DNA of 64,000 bases from Prorocentrum cordatum (taxonomy: Eukaryota; Sar; Dinophyceae; Prorocentrales; Prorocentraceae), in assembly GCA_963575745.1 (NCBI GenBank), contig CAUYUJ010015727.1, forward strand, positions 416,820 through 480,819. Direction: 5' to 3'. Shown in pieces: positions 48,541-58,500 of this stretch. Each line of letters opens with the position of its first letter. The first letter of the stretch is position 1. The notes below the pieces were generated by a model that saw nothing but the letters and a program-made list of their open reading frames with translations, searched no databases and had not been told where the DNA came from. The position numbers were made by a program, and so were the translations under genes.

Positions 48541-49944
48541 ATGGAGGTGTTCACCAGCAAGCACAAGAACTGCATCGACGACGTGGTCTACTTCCCCCTA
48601 GTGTCCTATCGCTTCCGGGAGGACTGGCTGGTGAAGAAGTGCAACCCCTCCTCGGTGAAGAAGTTCGGGGTGTTCTTCCGAATGTTGTTCATGCGCGACG
48701 ACATCACCTTCCCCGCGATGGCGTCGAAGGAGTACCTAGAGCTGGTGTGTGCGTCTCCGGAGGACAAGGCCTGCAAGCAACAGCATCGTGGCGCGGTCAG
48801 GCGCTTCGCCAGCTGGTGGGAGGACGGGGGTGGCAGCAAGCTGTGGCGTGACAGGGCGACCGTCTCTGAAGACCTCTGGCCGAAGTTCGGCGACGAAGGC
48901 TCCTGGGACCTTATGGGCCCCCGTGCGCGGACCAGCAGGACAGCGTCGCCAGCGCCGGCGTCGCCAGCGCCGCCAACGCCGACCAGGAGCGAGGGCGCCA
49001 AGAATGAGGGCAGCGGGACGGCTTCGACGGCGCGGCCTCCGCCCACGCCGCAGCAGGCGACTCGGCGGCCTCCGCCCACGCCGCCGCCGGCGACGCCGTC
49101 GTCCGATTCTTCTTCGGACTCGGAGTCATCGGAGCTCTCGGATTCTCCGAAGAAGACTTCAGGGGCGGCGGAGGCGCCGCCGTCGCCTCCAGGTCCACCG
49201 GCGCCACCGGCGCCATCGGCGCCACCGGCGCGCGCGGCGCCAGCGGGCAGCGGGCGCCCGCAGTCCCAGGGCCCGGCGCAGATCCTTGCCTACAAGCTCC
49301 TGCACGACGACCTCCAGCACCTCGGCGCTGAGTTCGTGTCCATCAAGATGGGCATGATGAAGGAGGTCTTCAACAGCGAGGAGCGCTTCCAGTTGTGGCG
49401 CCGTACGTGGCCGAGTGTCAAGGAGTCGCGCGAAGAGATGCAGGCCACGCTCAAGCACCTCGAGAACTTGTACGGCATCACCGAAACGTTGAAGGAGAAG
49501 CACTACAAGTTCGGGCAGATGGCGCTCGCGGGCAGGCTGGTGTACCCCAGCATCATGTGCGACAATCAGCGGCCCGCGCAGCCTCCGCCGTCGAGCGCGC
49601 TGGCGGGCCCGCCAGGCCCGTCGAAGCTCAAGAAGCGGAAAACCGACGCCACTTCGAGCTCTGCGGGCGTTTCCAAGAAGAAGCGGAGCGTCTCGTGGAG
49701 CGACGGTATTCAGACAGGCGACGACAAGGGCCCGACTCTCGAGCAGAAGTGGAGCGTGGCCAGCCTGAAGAGGTGTGAGCCGCTCTGGTACGCTCAGCCG
49801 GGGTCTCATGTGCCGTGCGATAGGTGCCCGGCCTACGTCTCCGGAAGCGTTGGTACTTTGGTGCCAATAGGCTCGAGGTCACAATTCGCCTCCGAAGAGT
49901 TCCTCTGCTCCCAGCGCAGCGCTCCAACAGCAGCAGCGCAATAG
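48541..49944 (+). CDS. Basic protein with bipartite NLS, unknown family
   Basis: 467 residues from ATG 48541 (MEVFTSKHKN). Upstream in-frame sequence is GC-rich without structure, so this start is preferred. Residues ~1-115 look folded (DDVVYFPLVSYRFREDWLVK, FGVFFRMLFMRDDITFPAMA, VRRFASWWEDGG). Residues ~120-240 are a Pro/Ala/Ser-rich linker with an acidic Ser patch (SSDSSSDSESSELSDSPKK). About 245-340 is helical (ILAYKLLHDDLQHLGAEFVS; SREEMQATLKHLENLYGI). KLKKRKTD..GVSKKKR at about 360-380 is a nuclear localisation signal. CDRC near the end plus another Cys could bind metal. A DNA- or chromatin-associated role is inferred only from NLS and composition. Confidence 0.6.
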   Translation: MEVFTSKHKNCIDDVVYFPLVSYRFREDWLVKKCNPSSVKKFGVFFRMLFMRDDITFPAMASKEYLELVCASPEDKACKQQHRGAVRRFASWWEDGGGSKLWRDRATVSEDLWPKFGDEGSWDLMGPRARTSRTASPAPASPAPPTPTRSEGAKNEGSGTASTARPPPTPQQATRRPPPTPPPATPSSDSSSDSESSELSDSPKKTSGAAEAPPSPPGPPAPPAPSAPPARAAPAGSGRPQSQGPAQILAYKLLHDDLQHLGAEFVSIKMGMMKEVFNSEERFQLWRRTWPSVKESREEMQATLKHLENLYGITETLKEKHYKFGQMALAGRLVYPSIMCDNQRPAQPPPSSALAGPPGPSKLKKRKTDATSSSAGVSKKKRSVSWSDGIQTGDDKGPTLEQKWSVASLKRCEPLWYAQPGSHVPCDRCPAYVSGSVGTLVPIGSRSQFASEEFLCSQRSAPTAAAQ

Positions 49945-50361
49945 CCCTGGCGCCAGACGGTTCCGGAGGAGGCGGCGAGGAGGAGGATGAGGAGGAGGAG
50001 TAGTTCGTTCAGACATGATTCAGGTAATTCAACAGCCAGGGCAACGGCGTCGGCTTTCGCCGAAAAATCGCATCGTCGTCCTCTTCTCTCCTCCTCCTTC
50101 TCCTCATCCGTCCGCCCCCCCCCCCTTCCTCCTCCTCCTCCCACGGGGGCCGAGGAGGAGTAAGCTCTTGGGGCTCCTTTGGGAAAGGGGGTCTGAGAGG
50201 TCTCTTGGGGCCGTTGTAGGCGCCGCATGGCTCAAACAAGGTGGGGGAAGTACTTAATTCAGCCCCCCCCCGGAGGCTCATCATCAGAGAGGGGGGAAGC
50301 GGGGAGGTGGAGGAAAGGATGCCGTTTTTCTGCACGCGATGGCCGAATCAGCCAATGTTAA
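49945..50361. other. Spacer between convergent genes
   Basis: Low-complexity GGA (49965-50005) and C/T (50085-50145) tracts, then GGGGCTCCTTTGGG words. GGCCGAATCAGCCAATG at 50341-50357 is another copy of the recurrent GCCGAANCAGC motif. No gene. Confidence 0.45.
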
Positions 50362-52053
50362 TCACAAAGCGTGTTGCCAGCACTCGTTGGCGTTGGCGCT
50401 GGAGTTGCTGGCCCGCCCCGCCCACGAAGCGCTCTGGCAACATGGGGAGCGCAAAGAATATGGACAGTACACACCAGGCTGATTGATGTGACAAGATGCG
50501 CACATAGGGGTTACCACGCGGCGCACACATGCTGGACTCGGGCGGATCCGCATGGCGTGCTCCATAGCCCTCTTGTACTTCTTGTAGTTCCACCCGTCGT
50601 TGCACCGCTCGTTGCTGGCCCACGTGCTCCACGGCTTCCAGTCACCACTGCGGCGTGAAAGTTCTTCTGCCATACCCTGCACCTGGGCCTCCAACGCGCG
50701 GAAGTTGTTGTGAAGCGCCTCGTCCTGTTCTCGACGTTGTCGTAGAGCGTCGCTGACTAGCACCTGCTGCTGTAGCCGTTCCTGTGTTGCGCGAAGTCGA
50801 TCCTCCTCAGCGCGAAGAGCTGCAATGCGTTCTTCATGTTGTCGAACTTGCCCAGCAGCTCGTTATTCTGCTTCTTCTTGCTGTCGGATGCGTTCTTCAT
50901 GTTGTCGAACTTGTTCAGCTCGTTCTTCTGCTTCTTCTTGCTGTCGGATGCGTTGTGCATGTTGTAGAACTTGCTCAGCAGCTCGTTCTTCTGCTTTTTA
51001 TTGCTGTCGGATGCGTTCTTCATGTTGTCGAACTTCCTCAGCTCGTTCTTCTGCTTCTTCTTGCTGTCGGATGCGTTTTTCATGTTGTCGAACTTGCTCA
51101 GCTCGTTCTTCTGCTTTTTCTTGCTGTCGGATGCGTTGTGCATGTTGTCGAACTTGCTCAGCTCGTTCTTCTGCTTTTTCTTGCTGTCGGAGCTCCTCCG
51201 CATCGCGTTGCGCTTTAGCGTCTGCGGCTGCCAGTTCTTCTCGGTATTTGATTTCGAGACGGCGTGCTTCTTGACGACGCCACTCATCATCGTCATCATC
51301 GCGTTCACGCCGGGGGACAATCGGTGGCGAACCCCACGTGGACGTTAAAGGCCTTGTAGATGATGCTAGCCATTTGTCCAGCTCCTGTCGGACGCGCTCC
51401 ACCGTTGTGCCAGAATATCGGCGATGCGGTGGGCCTTGCTGATCGAGCCAGTCCCACACGCCAGGATCGCCCACATGCGGCAGCTCAAAGAGACGGGCGA
51501 CTTCTTGCCACGAGCCAGCTTCGCACATGCACTCGCGCAAGCTTTTTGTCATCCACTTGTTATTCATGACTGGCCTCAGTTCAGTGAACATCACCAAGAA
51601 GCCCTTCTCTTCGACGATGTTCGCCCACATGTTGTCATCGTCGTGCACCATCGACCAAAGGCATTCGATGTCGTTGTCGATGTGGTGCGTGAGTCCCAGT
51701 CTGGAAGCGATAGCGCCCTTGCCCTTCTCGCCACTCTTCCGCTCGCACAGATGTAGGTGGTTCAGCGGCATGCCCATCTCGACGAGCCCTGTCTGCTTGA
51801 TGAAGCGCACGGGCCACGCCTCAACGTGACCGTGCTTCTTGTGGTACGACCACCACGAGCCACGTTGGGTGCGACTCACGATGTACAGGTTCTCCAGCCC
51901 ATGCACCATGCCGAACAACAAGGCGAACGCGAAAAAACCTCGCGTTACTGCCACGTAGATGTCGTCGCCCTCTGGCTTCTTGTCATCACCGGTGTCCCTG
52001 GTGCTCATGACGTCGCCAAGATCGACGCCAACTTTGACCGCGGCGCGTGCCAT
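50362..52053 (-). pseudogene. HAD-like hydrolase plus coiled-coil gene with two in-frame stops
   Basis: Begins MARAAVKVGVDLGDVMS at 52053. DLGDV (residues 11-15) fits HAD motif I of the D-x-G-G-V kind. NLYIVSRT (Ser60) fits motif II, a Lys-rich GEKGKGAIA fits motif III, and THHIDNDIE (about 122-130) the acidic motif IV. After ~230 residues comes a coiled coil built from 60-bp repeats encoding KAEERAEQVRQHEKRIRQQE. The same frame continues to 50362 but carries TAA at 50998-51000 and 50863-50865, both where neighbouring repeats have GAA (Glu). The C-terminal part is Cys-rich (VTPMCASCHINQPGVYCPYS). A phosphatase role is uncertain. Either a recent pseudogene, or a truncated protein ending at 50998. 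Confidence 0.6.
50840..51195 (-). repeat. 60-bp tandem repeat encoding a coiled coil
   Basis: About six units beginning TTGCTGTCGGATGCGTT (plus strand), each 60 bp, or 63 bp where an extra CAG is present. Unit length is a multiple of three, so the coiled-coil frame is kept. Two other frames are open too (Lys/Asn/Ser-rich, and a hydrophobic Phe/Leu/Ser-rich plus-strand frame). Units are very similar, implying recent homogenisation. Confidence 0.9.
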
Positions 52054-52227
52054 TCTCCAACGGCTTGCGCTCCGAGATCAGGTCGACAGCCACAATCTCC
52101 CGAAGCGCAATCTCCAGCGCACAGAGTCACGCAATCTCCAGTGCTTCGAAGTGGGCACGCCACCATATGAAGTTGGGCCGAAGGGGGCGGCCCGCGGGAT
52201 GGCCAAGGGGCGGCCCGCAGGATGCGA

Positions 52228-52248
52228 TTTGAGCCAAAACGGCAATGG
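52228..52248 (-). other. Spliced-leader relic upstream of the HAD-like gene
   Basis: On the minus strand the sequence ATTGCCGTTTTGGCTCAAA (after CC) matches the leader at about 17 of 21 positions, with TTTTGGCTCAA intact. It lies about 175 nt upstream of the ATG at 52053 in the same orientation. Such relics arise when a trans-spliced mRNA is reverse-transcribed and reinserted (established for dinoflagellates). Confidence 0.65.
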
Positions 52249-52498
52249 AATGAATGGAGGATGAGGTGGAGGAGGAAACGTGAGATGTTCTGAACATGCT
52301 GGCCAGCGTGGGCCTAGGCGTTTCGACAGGCGGCCGCGCGGTGGCGACCCCAGCGCGGGCGTTCGAGGGTGAACTCGGAAAGCCGCCGGTCGCCCAAGGT
52401 TGAACGATCGACGCAGTGTCAGGATCCAACACCGACTTCATCGCAACATCCAGGTGAACGCCGACGCCTTGAACGATCGACGCGGTGTCAGGAACCAT
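52249..52498. other. Spacer between divergent genes
   Basis: Lies between two divergent leader relics. The word TTGAACGATCGACGC occurs at 52404-52418 and again (CTTGAACGATCGACGCGG) at 52469-52486, a short duplication about 65 bp apart. A diverged match to 4610-4690 is at 52333-52375. No promoter recognised. Confidence 0.45.
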
Positions 52499-52519
52499 CC
52501 GTAGCGGTTTTGGCTCAAG
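52499..52519 (+). other. Spliced-leader relic, best match in the window
   Basis: CCGTAGCGGTTTTGGCTCAA plus G agrees with the dinoflagellate leader at 19 of 21 positions; only CA to GG differs. It precedes the ATG at 52577 by 57 nt in the same orientation. A match of this length is very unlikely by chance in 64 kb and is the main evidence for organism group and retrogene origin. Confidence 0.85.
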
Positions 52520-52576
52520 CCTACAGCCGCGCCCGACAGCCCAAGCCCGAAGCGCCCGACAGCCCGCGCGACAGTC

Positions 52577-53008
52577 ATGCCGAACGGCGGCGGCGGCAAG
52601 GCCGCAGCCGAGGCCGAGGCTGCCCAAGAGAAGACATCGCCGAAATCGTTCGTCGAGATGAAAAGGTGGCGTGGGAGGGACATACGCGAGGGATGGCGTG
52701 GGGTCCTCGTCGGTTTGAACTGGGACGGCGATCAGGTGGAAGAAAAGTGGCGCTGGACGCCGCCCCCCTCCAGCTTGATCGAGGCCGAGGCGAGCCCCCT
52801 CGACGACCCCCTCGACGAGCACATCGATCCGAAGACGAAGACGAAGGCCATGCCGAAGAAGAAGTCGAAGGCCATGCCGAAGAAGAAGAAGCCGAAGGCC
52901 AAGCCGAAGAAGAAGTCGAAGGCCAAGCCCAAGGCCGCCGCGAGGGTGAAGCCGAAGGCCAAGCCCAACAAGGCCGCCGCGAGGGCCAAGCCCAAGGCCC
53001 ACAAGTGA
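52577..53008 (+). CDS. Lys-rich basic protein with histone H1-like tail
   Basis: 143 residues. Residues ~1-90 are mixed: KSFVEMKRWRGRDIREGWRG and LVGLNWDGDQVEEKWRWTPP suggest a small folded part with conserved-looking Trp. Residues ~97-143 are repeats of (K/A)PKAKPKKK and MPKKKSKA. Such (K/P/A)n tails occur in histone H1 and in dinoflagellate histone-like and chromatin proteins. It probably binds DNA or RNA. It starts 57 nt after the leader relic and has no intron, as expected of a reinserted mRNA. The folded part is not recognised, so it may be neither H1 nor HLP. Confidence 0.6.
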   Translation: MPNGGGGKAAAEAEAAQEKTSPKSFVEMKRWRGRDIREGWRGVLVGLNWDGDQVEEKWRWTPPPSSLIEAEASPLDDPLDEHIDPKTKTKAMPKKKSKAMPKKKKPKAKPKKKSKAKPKAAARVKPKAKPNKAAARAKPKAHK

Positions 53009-54121
53009 GGCCCGTCGTGCGAGTGCGAGTGCGCTCGAGTGCTAGCGCCGAAGACGTGGGCGTCGAAGTCCCCCTTCTCCCTCGGACCTGTCCTCCGACT
53101 GTTCAGGCGAATGTTCCTCATCCTCCTCCTGAATATCCTCGCATCCTCTTGGGCTCTTCAGGATGCGACTCTCGTCCCCCCCCTGCCGATGGAACACCAA
53201 TTAGTCTCCCAGGTCGCGTTCTGGCCAGAATTTCGACGCGAATCCAGCCGTGGCGACGAAGGCTCTCCAGCAGAACGAGCAGCGGTATCGATCGTTACAG
53301 GGGCCACTGGGAGTCCCATCGGCAGGGCGCGAGGACCTCAGGGCCTCGGGCGGCGCCGCCCGAGGCCCTGGGGTCCTCGCCGCCGCCGCCGCCGTCGCCG
53401 CCGCCGTCGTCGCGGTCGTCATCGTCACGAGTCGTCGCCGTCGCCACCGTCGTCGTCATCGTCGTCGTGTGCGTGCGTCGTCGCCGCCCATCTCCTCCTC
53501 ACCCTCCTTCATCCTCGCCATCCCCCCCCTCGCCCCCCCCCCCGGCGGGCGCGCGGCGCGCGCGAGGCGCCTCGCCGAAGCTCTCGGCGCGCCTCCTGGC
53601 AGGCGGGCCGGAGGGGAGGGGGCGGCGACGACGACGACGAAGACCGTGGGAGGGGCGGGAGGGGAGGGGAGCGGACGACCAGGCAGCACGAGCGACTGCA
53701 AGGAGGGAGATGACGATGAGGACGACGACGACGAGGATGAGCAGGAGGACGAGGAGGATGAGGAGGGTAGTGACGTCACCCAAGCGGCACGTCATTGCTG
53801 CGAAACGTCACAGCCAGCGGCACGCAACTCGCCCTGGCCCCCGAAGCGGCGCGGGCTGCCAGCAGGCACGGTCACACTCCAAGACCCTGCAGTGTGCCAT
53901 TGTGCTGCTGGCAGCGGCGCCATTATCAAATGGAAGCGCCCGCGGCCTCGCTGATCGGCCACGGGGCGCCTCGGACTGCAGACGAGCGTCGTTTCCTCCT
54001 CCTCCTCCTCCTTCTCCTCCTTCTCCTCCTCCTCCTCCCGGCGGCGCGCGCTCGGCCAGGCCCTCAGCGAGAACGCTCACTACCGCCGCTAGCCAGACTC
54101 GTCCACCACCGCTCAACACCA
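53009..54121. other. Gene-free stretch with CGTCGT and GGA tracts
   Basis: A diverged copy of the 38.62-kb word (GCGAATCCAGCCGTGGCGAC; CAGCGGTATCGATCG) lies at 53229-53295. CGCCGCCGTCGTCG runs occupy 53375-53470, A/G-rich sequence 53620-53770, TCC tract 53995-54040. Long plus-strand frames crossing it are antisense to the methyltransferase-like gene or biased in composition. No gene supported. Confidence 0.5.
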
Positions 54122-55545
54122 TCACACCTCCTCTTCGACGTCGGAGACGGAGTCCGCACCATCTTCACCCTCAGCGGCGTCATCCTCAGCCTTCTCCTTC
54201 TTGCGCCTTTTGGCAGCGGGGCCGCCAGCCAGCGCGCGGATGCGATCCACCAGTGCCGAGCGGTCCATAGGGTCCTTGCTGCCACCGCCGCTGGCGCCGC
54301 TGCCACCGCCGTCCTTGCTACCGCCGCTGCTGCCGGTCTTGTTCTTCGCGCCCTTCTTCTTGTCGGCCGTGTCCGTGCCGCTCTCCTCGGTCTTAGCCTT
54401 CTGGCTGTCGACGACGACGGCCGCCAGCTCCGAGGAGTAGAGCTGCTTGCAGCCCTCGTTCAACGATTCCTTCATGGTCTCCTTGAAGAGATGGTCGTAC
54501 AAGGCTTCGACGTTCTCCTGGTTGAAGCAGATGGCCACGTATGGGATCTTATTTTTTATGCAGCACATCGCCCTGGCGCCATCCCCGGGAGTGAGGTCGA
54601 CCACCGCGCGAAGGTTGAAGTTGTGGATCCATTCATCCTGCAGGGTGGGCGGCGGTGCCCACCAGAACACCTGCTCTTCGCTCTCCGGCGTGATGGCCTT
54701 GGCCTCCTCCTTCTCCGCCTTGCGCTCCTCCTCCTCGTCGTGACCGGGTCCGCGGCCACCGTTCGCAATGGTGTCCTTCTTCGTGATGATGGTCGCCTTG
54801 TGCTTGCGCTTCATCGTCCAATGGCTCGGGTCGCTCCAGGACCTCCAGGCGCAACTGATGTGCTCCCCGACAGTGGTGCCGCTCAACGCGAGCCTGGCCT
54901 TGTCCTCGATCTCGATCGCCTTGCCGGTGACGATGTACATCTTCTCGGCCTGGAGCGCGCCAGCCGTGGTTCTGCGCTTGATCTTGAGGCGGTTCACCAC
55001 GCTTTCCTCCGAGTAGATGACCGTCACTGTGTGCTTGGACTTGAGGTAGGGCTTGTTGCTCTCGTCGACGAACTTGTTCATGAGCGTCGTCTCCTGCCCA
55101 GTCTTCCCCCCGTCGCACACGAAGAACGCGAGCTCCGCGGGCAAGTGCTTCGGAGCATTATCCTGGTGCGGCTATCCCCCCGCACCTGCCCTTGGCCCCC
55201 CCAGGCGAACGCCTTGCCCCAAGGCGGGCAGGGCGAGCGCCCGGCCAGGGCCCAGGGCAACGCGCTGACGATAGCACTCCTGCTCCTCAGGATCCGCAGC
55301 AACCGGGGCCGCCTTGATGGCCGCGCAGATGTGCTTCTCCATGTGCGCGTTCCTCAAGTAGGGCGGCCTCACGTTCGGCCGCGCGTCGCCTTGGCCGGCG
55401 ACCTTCTGGTCGTAGAACACACCGATGTACTTCTTCGTCTTCGACACCTGCGGTTTAAAGCCCTCGTGATAGGCGCTGCTCTCCCTGATGAGCGTCGCCA
55501 GCTCGGTCTCGGAGGCAGGCTCGGGAAACCTGAGTCTCCGCCGCC
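54122..55545 (-). CDS. C-terminal exons with methyltransferase-like motif
   Basis: Block 55545-55270: FPEPASETELATLIRESSAY, VSKTKKYIGVFYDQKVAGQG, PPYLRNAHMEKHICAAIKAA. After an ~100-bp G/C-rich gap, block 55165-54122 reads AELAFFVCDGGKTGQETTLM, VVNRLKIKRRTTAGALQAEK, then EEQVFWWAPPPTLQDEWIHN and FNLRAVVDLTPGDGARAMCC followed by IPYVAICFNQENVEALYDHL. VVDLTPGDG is like the SAM-binding motif I of N6-adenine/N4-cytosine DNA methylases ('vlDpF.GsGtt..a....r...giE'). No clear DPPY/NPPY catalytic box was found (WAPPP is the nearest), so catalysis is unproven. The tail is Gly/Ser-rich with PAAKRRKKEKAEDD, an NLS, and an acidic end. Confidence 0.5.
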
Positions 55546-58500
55546 AAACCCACCAGCCCTCTGGGCTTCCACAGCCCCTCCTTCCCTTCTGCCAAGATCG
55601 CCCAAGATGGCTCCAAAAGGGTCTCTGAGACCCCAAAGGGCCCCGAGATGGCCCCAAAAGAGCCCGAAGCGGCCCCCAAGAGGGCCCCAAGAGGACCCCA
55701 AGATAGCTCCAAGATGGCTCCAAGAGACTTCCGACAACTTCTCACAACAACACCTCAACTCGCCTGGGCATCGTTGTTGGATGGGCTGTCGGGCTTGGGG
55801 ATGCGCGAAGCGTCCAGAGAAGAAAAAAAAACGAGGAAGGAGGCGTCGGGCGAGGGGGCGGGGGGAGGGGGGCATCGCTGGAGGGAAAGGGGAGGCGAGT
55901 AGGAGGGATGAGGCGGAGGATTAGACATCGGCCGATCGCCTCGCACCCCGATCGCGGCGGGCAAACCGCGTCGAGCTGCAACCGCCGATCTCAAGGTAAA
56001 CCTGGCGCCCCCTCGCCCGGCGGCGACTGAGGCGCGCGCAACTGCACCTGGGTGCGGACCCGCTGGAACACGTCTTTCTTCAGGCGCTTGAGTTTCGAGA
56101 TGGTGGCCTCGTCGACAGTCGCGATGTGGATCTCCTCGTTGGTGCTGCTCACGAGCGGGATGTGCTCCGCTTCCACGCAGTGGACGATGGGCTCGTCCTC
56201 GACCACGACCGTCGTCACTTCTGCGGCCTCGGGAACCGCCCCGATCTCGTTCCGGTAGCTCTCGTCCGCCGAAGCCAAGATGTCGCTGAACGGGGGGTGC
56301 GCGAGCATCTCTTGGGGGCTCCTCCTGAAGACAAGGTTCTTCTTGAGGTAGCCATCGTACTCCGAGGCGAACACGATATCCTGAGCGATGGAACCCCGAA
56401 CCCCGACGCCGCCCAAGGCTCCTGGACATCACCTCCCCTCCCCTCCCTGGCCGCCCGAGGGGCCCGCCCGACCCGACCGCCCGAGTCGTCGTCGGGTTCC
56501 GCCCGGCCGATGCCCTCGGACCTTGATGCCGCCCCTAAGTCCTCCAGCAGCCTGAAGACCTTCCCCGCGGACTCCTGACTGCAGGATGAGGATGAGGGAG
56601 ACGAGGAGGATGAGGAGGATGAGAGTGAAAAGGATAAGGAGGAGGGGAGGTCCTTCCACCCGGCGCGACAGGTAAGGTCCGTGGGGGCAATCTTGCCAGG
56701 CATGCCGAACTTCCCACGGTAGCTTGCGATGTCGACGGTCAGGCTTTGCATCTGGCTGAGCACCTCAGGCGCGTAGCCCTTTGCGTTGACGAAGTCGTTC
56801 AGCAGGACGTCGCGCAAGGACCGCTTCAGCATGGCCAATTCCACCAAGCCTTTACCTTGCATGCCTGGCGCCTGCCCCTTCAGCTGGCGCTCCCCAATGG
56901 TCTCGCCGACCGACCCCATCTGCCACATGTCGTACAAGCAAGTGATCGCCCATTTCAGGTCGGCACTGTCCTTCAACCTCATGCCGATGACGTCGAGCTT
57001 CTGAATGCTGTCGAACGGGTTCCTCACGCCGTGCTTGTCCTCGCAAGTCATGAGGAAAATGCGAATGAAGGGGACGGAGAACAACACCTTGTGCACCCGA
57101 ATGGCCGACAGCACGAAATTCCTGCTAACCGGCTCGGACACGTTGGACATCCTCACCTTCTGCGAGTACAGCTCCGCCACCTGATCGACGGTGAGCGCTT
57201 GGCCGCTGGCCTTGTCCCTCGATTGCTTGAACAACACCACTTCGTACATCCTCTGGAGGCTCGAGCGCCGCATGGCTTCGAAATCGTGCGATATCTGCTC
57301 GCGCTCGTTGACGGCCAGCCAGTGCATGTCCTCCGCCGTCGCCGCTGGTATGAACCTAAGTCCTCCTCCTCCTTCTCGTCCTCCTTCTCCTCCTCGTCCT
57401 CCTCCTCCTCCTCCTCCTCCTCCTCGCGGTCCCCCCAGCCCCCTCCTCCTCCTTCTTGTGCTGCCTCCCCCCCTCCTCCTCCTCCTCCTCCTCCTCTCCT
57501 CCTCCTCTTCCTCCTCCTCCTCCTCATCCTCATCCTCATCTTCCCCTCCCGCTCGTTCCCTCCACTGAGCGGTGAACTGCACCGTCGTGGAACGAATCAC
57601 GCGAGCCCATTCCAACAGGGCTGTATTTTCGACGGAGGCCGCGATGTCCCTGGCGACTGCCAAGATGAGGGCCATGCGAATCTCTTCCGGGGTGATGCAC
57701 TTGAGCTGGCCGCTGCGGCCGAGCTCCAAGACCTTTTTCGTTTTTGCCGCTCACGACAACCTTCAGGATGCGGGGCGTGAACCTAGGCGCGTCGAAGTAC
57801 GTATTCATCAAGTGATCGATGCGGTTCTTCATGAGGGGGATGCCCGGCGTCGCGCTGTAATGCAAATCGAGGTGGAGGAAGTTCATGCCCGCTGTGTAGC
57901 TGCCTGCGTTCTCCATCGCCGCCTTGAACCCGCCATCGGAGAAAGGGGCGATCTGGCCGACCGCGTGCGCACTGTCGCCCTCGCCGTCGTGAATCGCCAT
58001 CCTCCTCCTCCTTCTCCATGATCCCCTCTCCTCCTCGTGTCCCAGCCTCCTCCTCCTCCTCCTCCTTGGCCTTCAGCGGTCCCCCCAGCCCCCTCCTCCT
58101 CCTTCTTGTGCTGCCTCCCCCCCTCCTCCTCCTCCTCCTCCTCCTCCTCTTCCTCCTCCTCCTCCTCATCCTCATCCTCATCTTCCCTTCCCGCTCGTTC
58201 CCTCCACTGAGCGGTGAACTGCGCCGTCGTGGAACGAATCACGCGAGCCCATTCCAACAGGGCTGTATTTTCGACGGAGGCCGCGACGTCCCTGGCGACT
58301 GCCAAGATGAGGGCCATGCGAATCTCTTCCGGGGTGATGCACTTGAGCTGGCCGCTGCGGCCGAGCTCCAAGTCCTTTTCGTTTTTGCCGCTCACGACAA
58401 CCTTCAGGATGCGGGGCATGAACCTAGGCGCGTCGAAGTACGTATTCATCAAGTGATCGATGCGGTTCTTCATGAGGGGGATGCCCGGCGTCGCGCGGTA

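Noticed and set aside
53795-55924. 709-codon plus-strand frame
   Set aside because: Antisense to the methyltransferase-like exons, which have natural protein composition on the minus strand; the plus frame is Leu/Arg/Ala-biased and contains two unrelated repeat segments.
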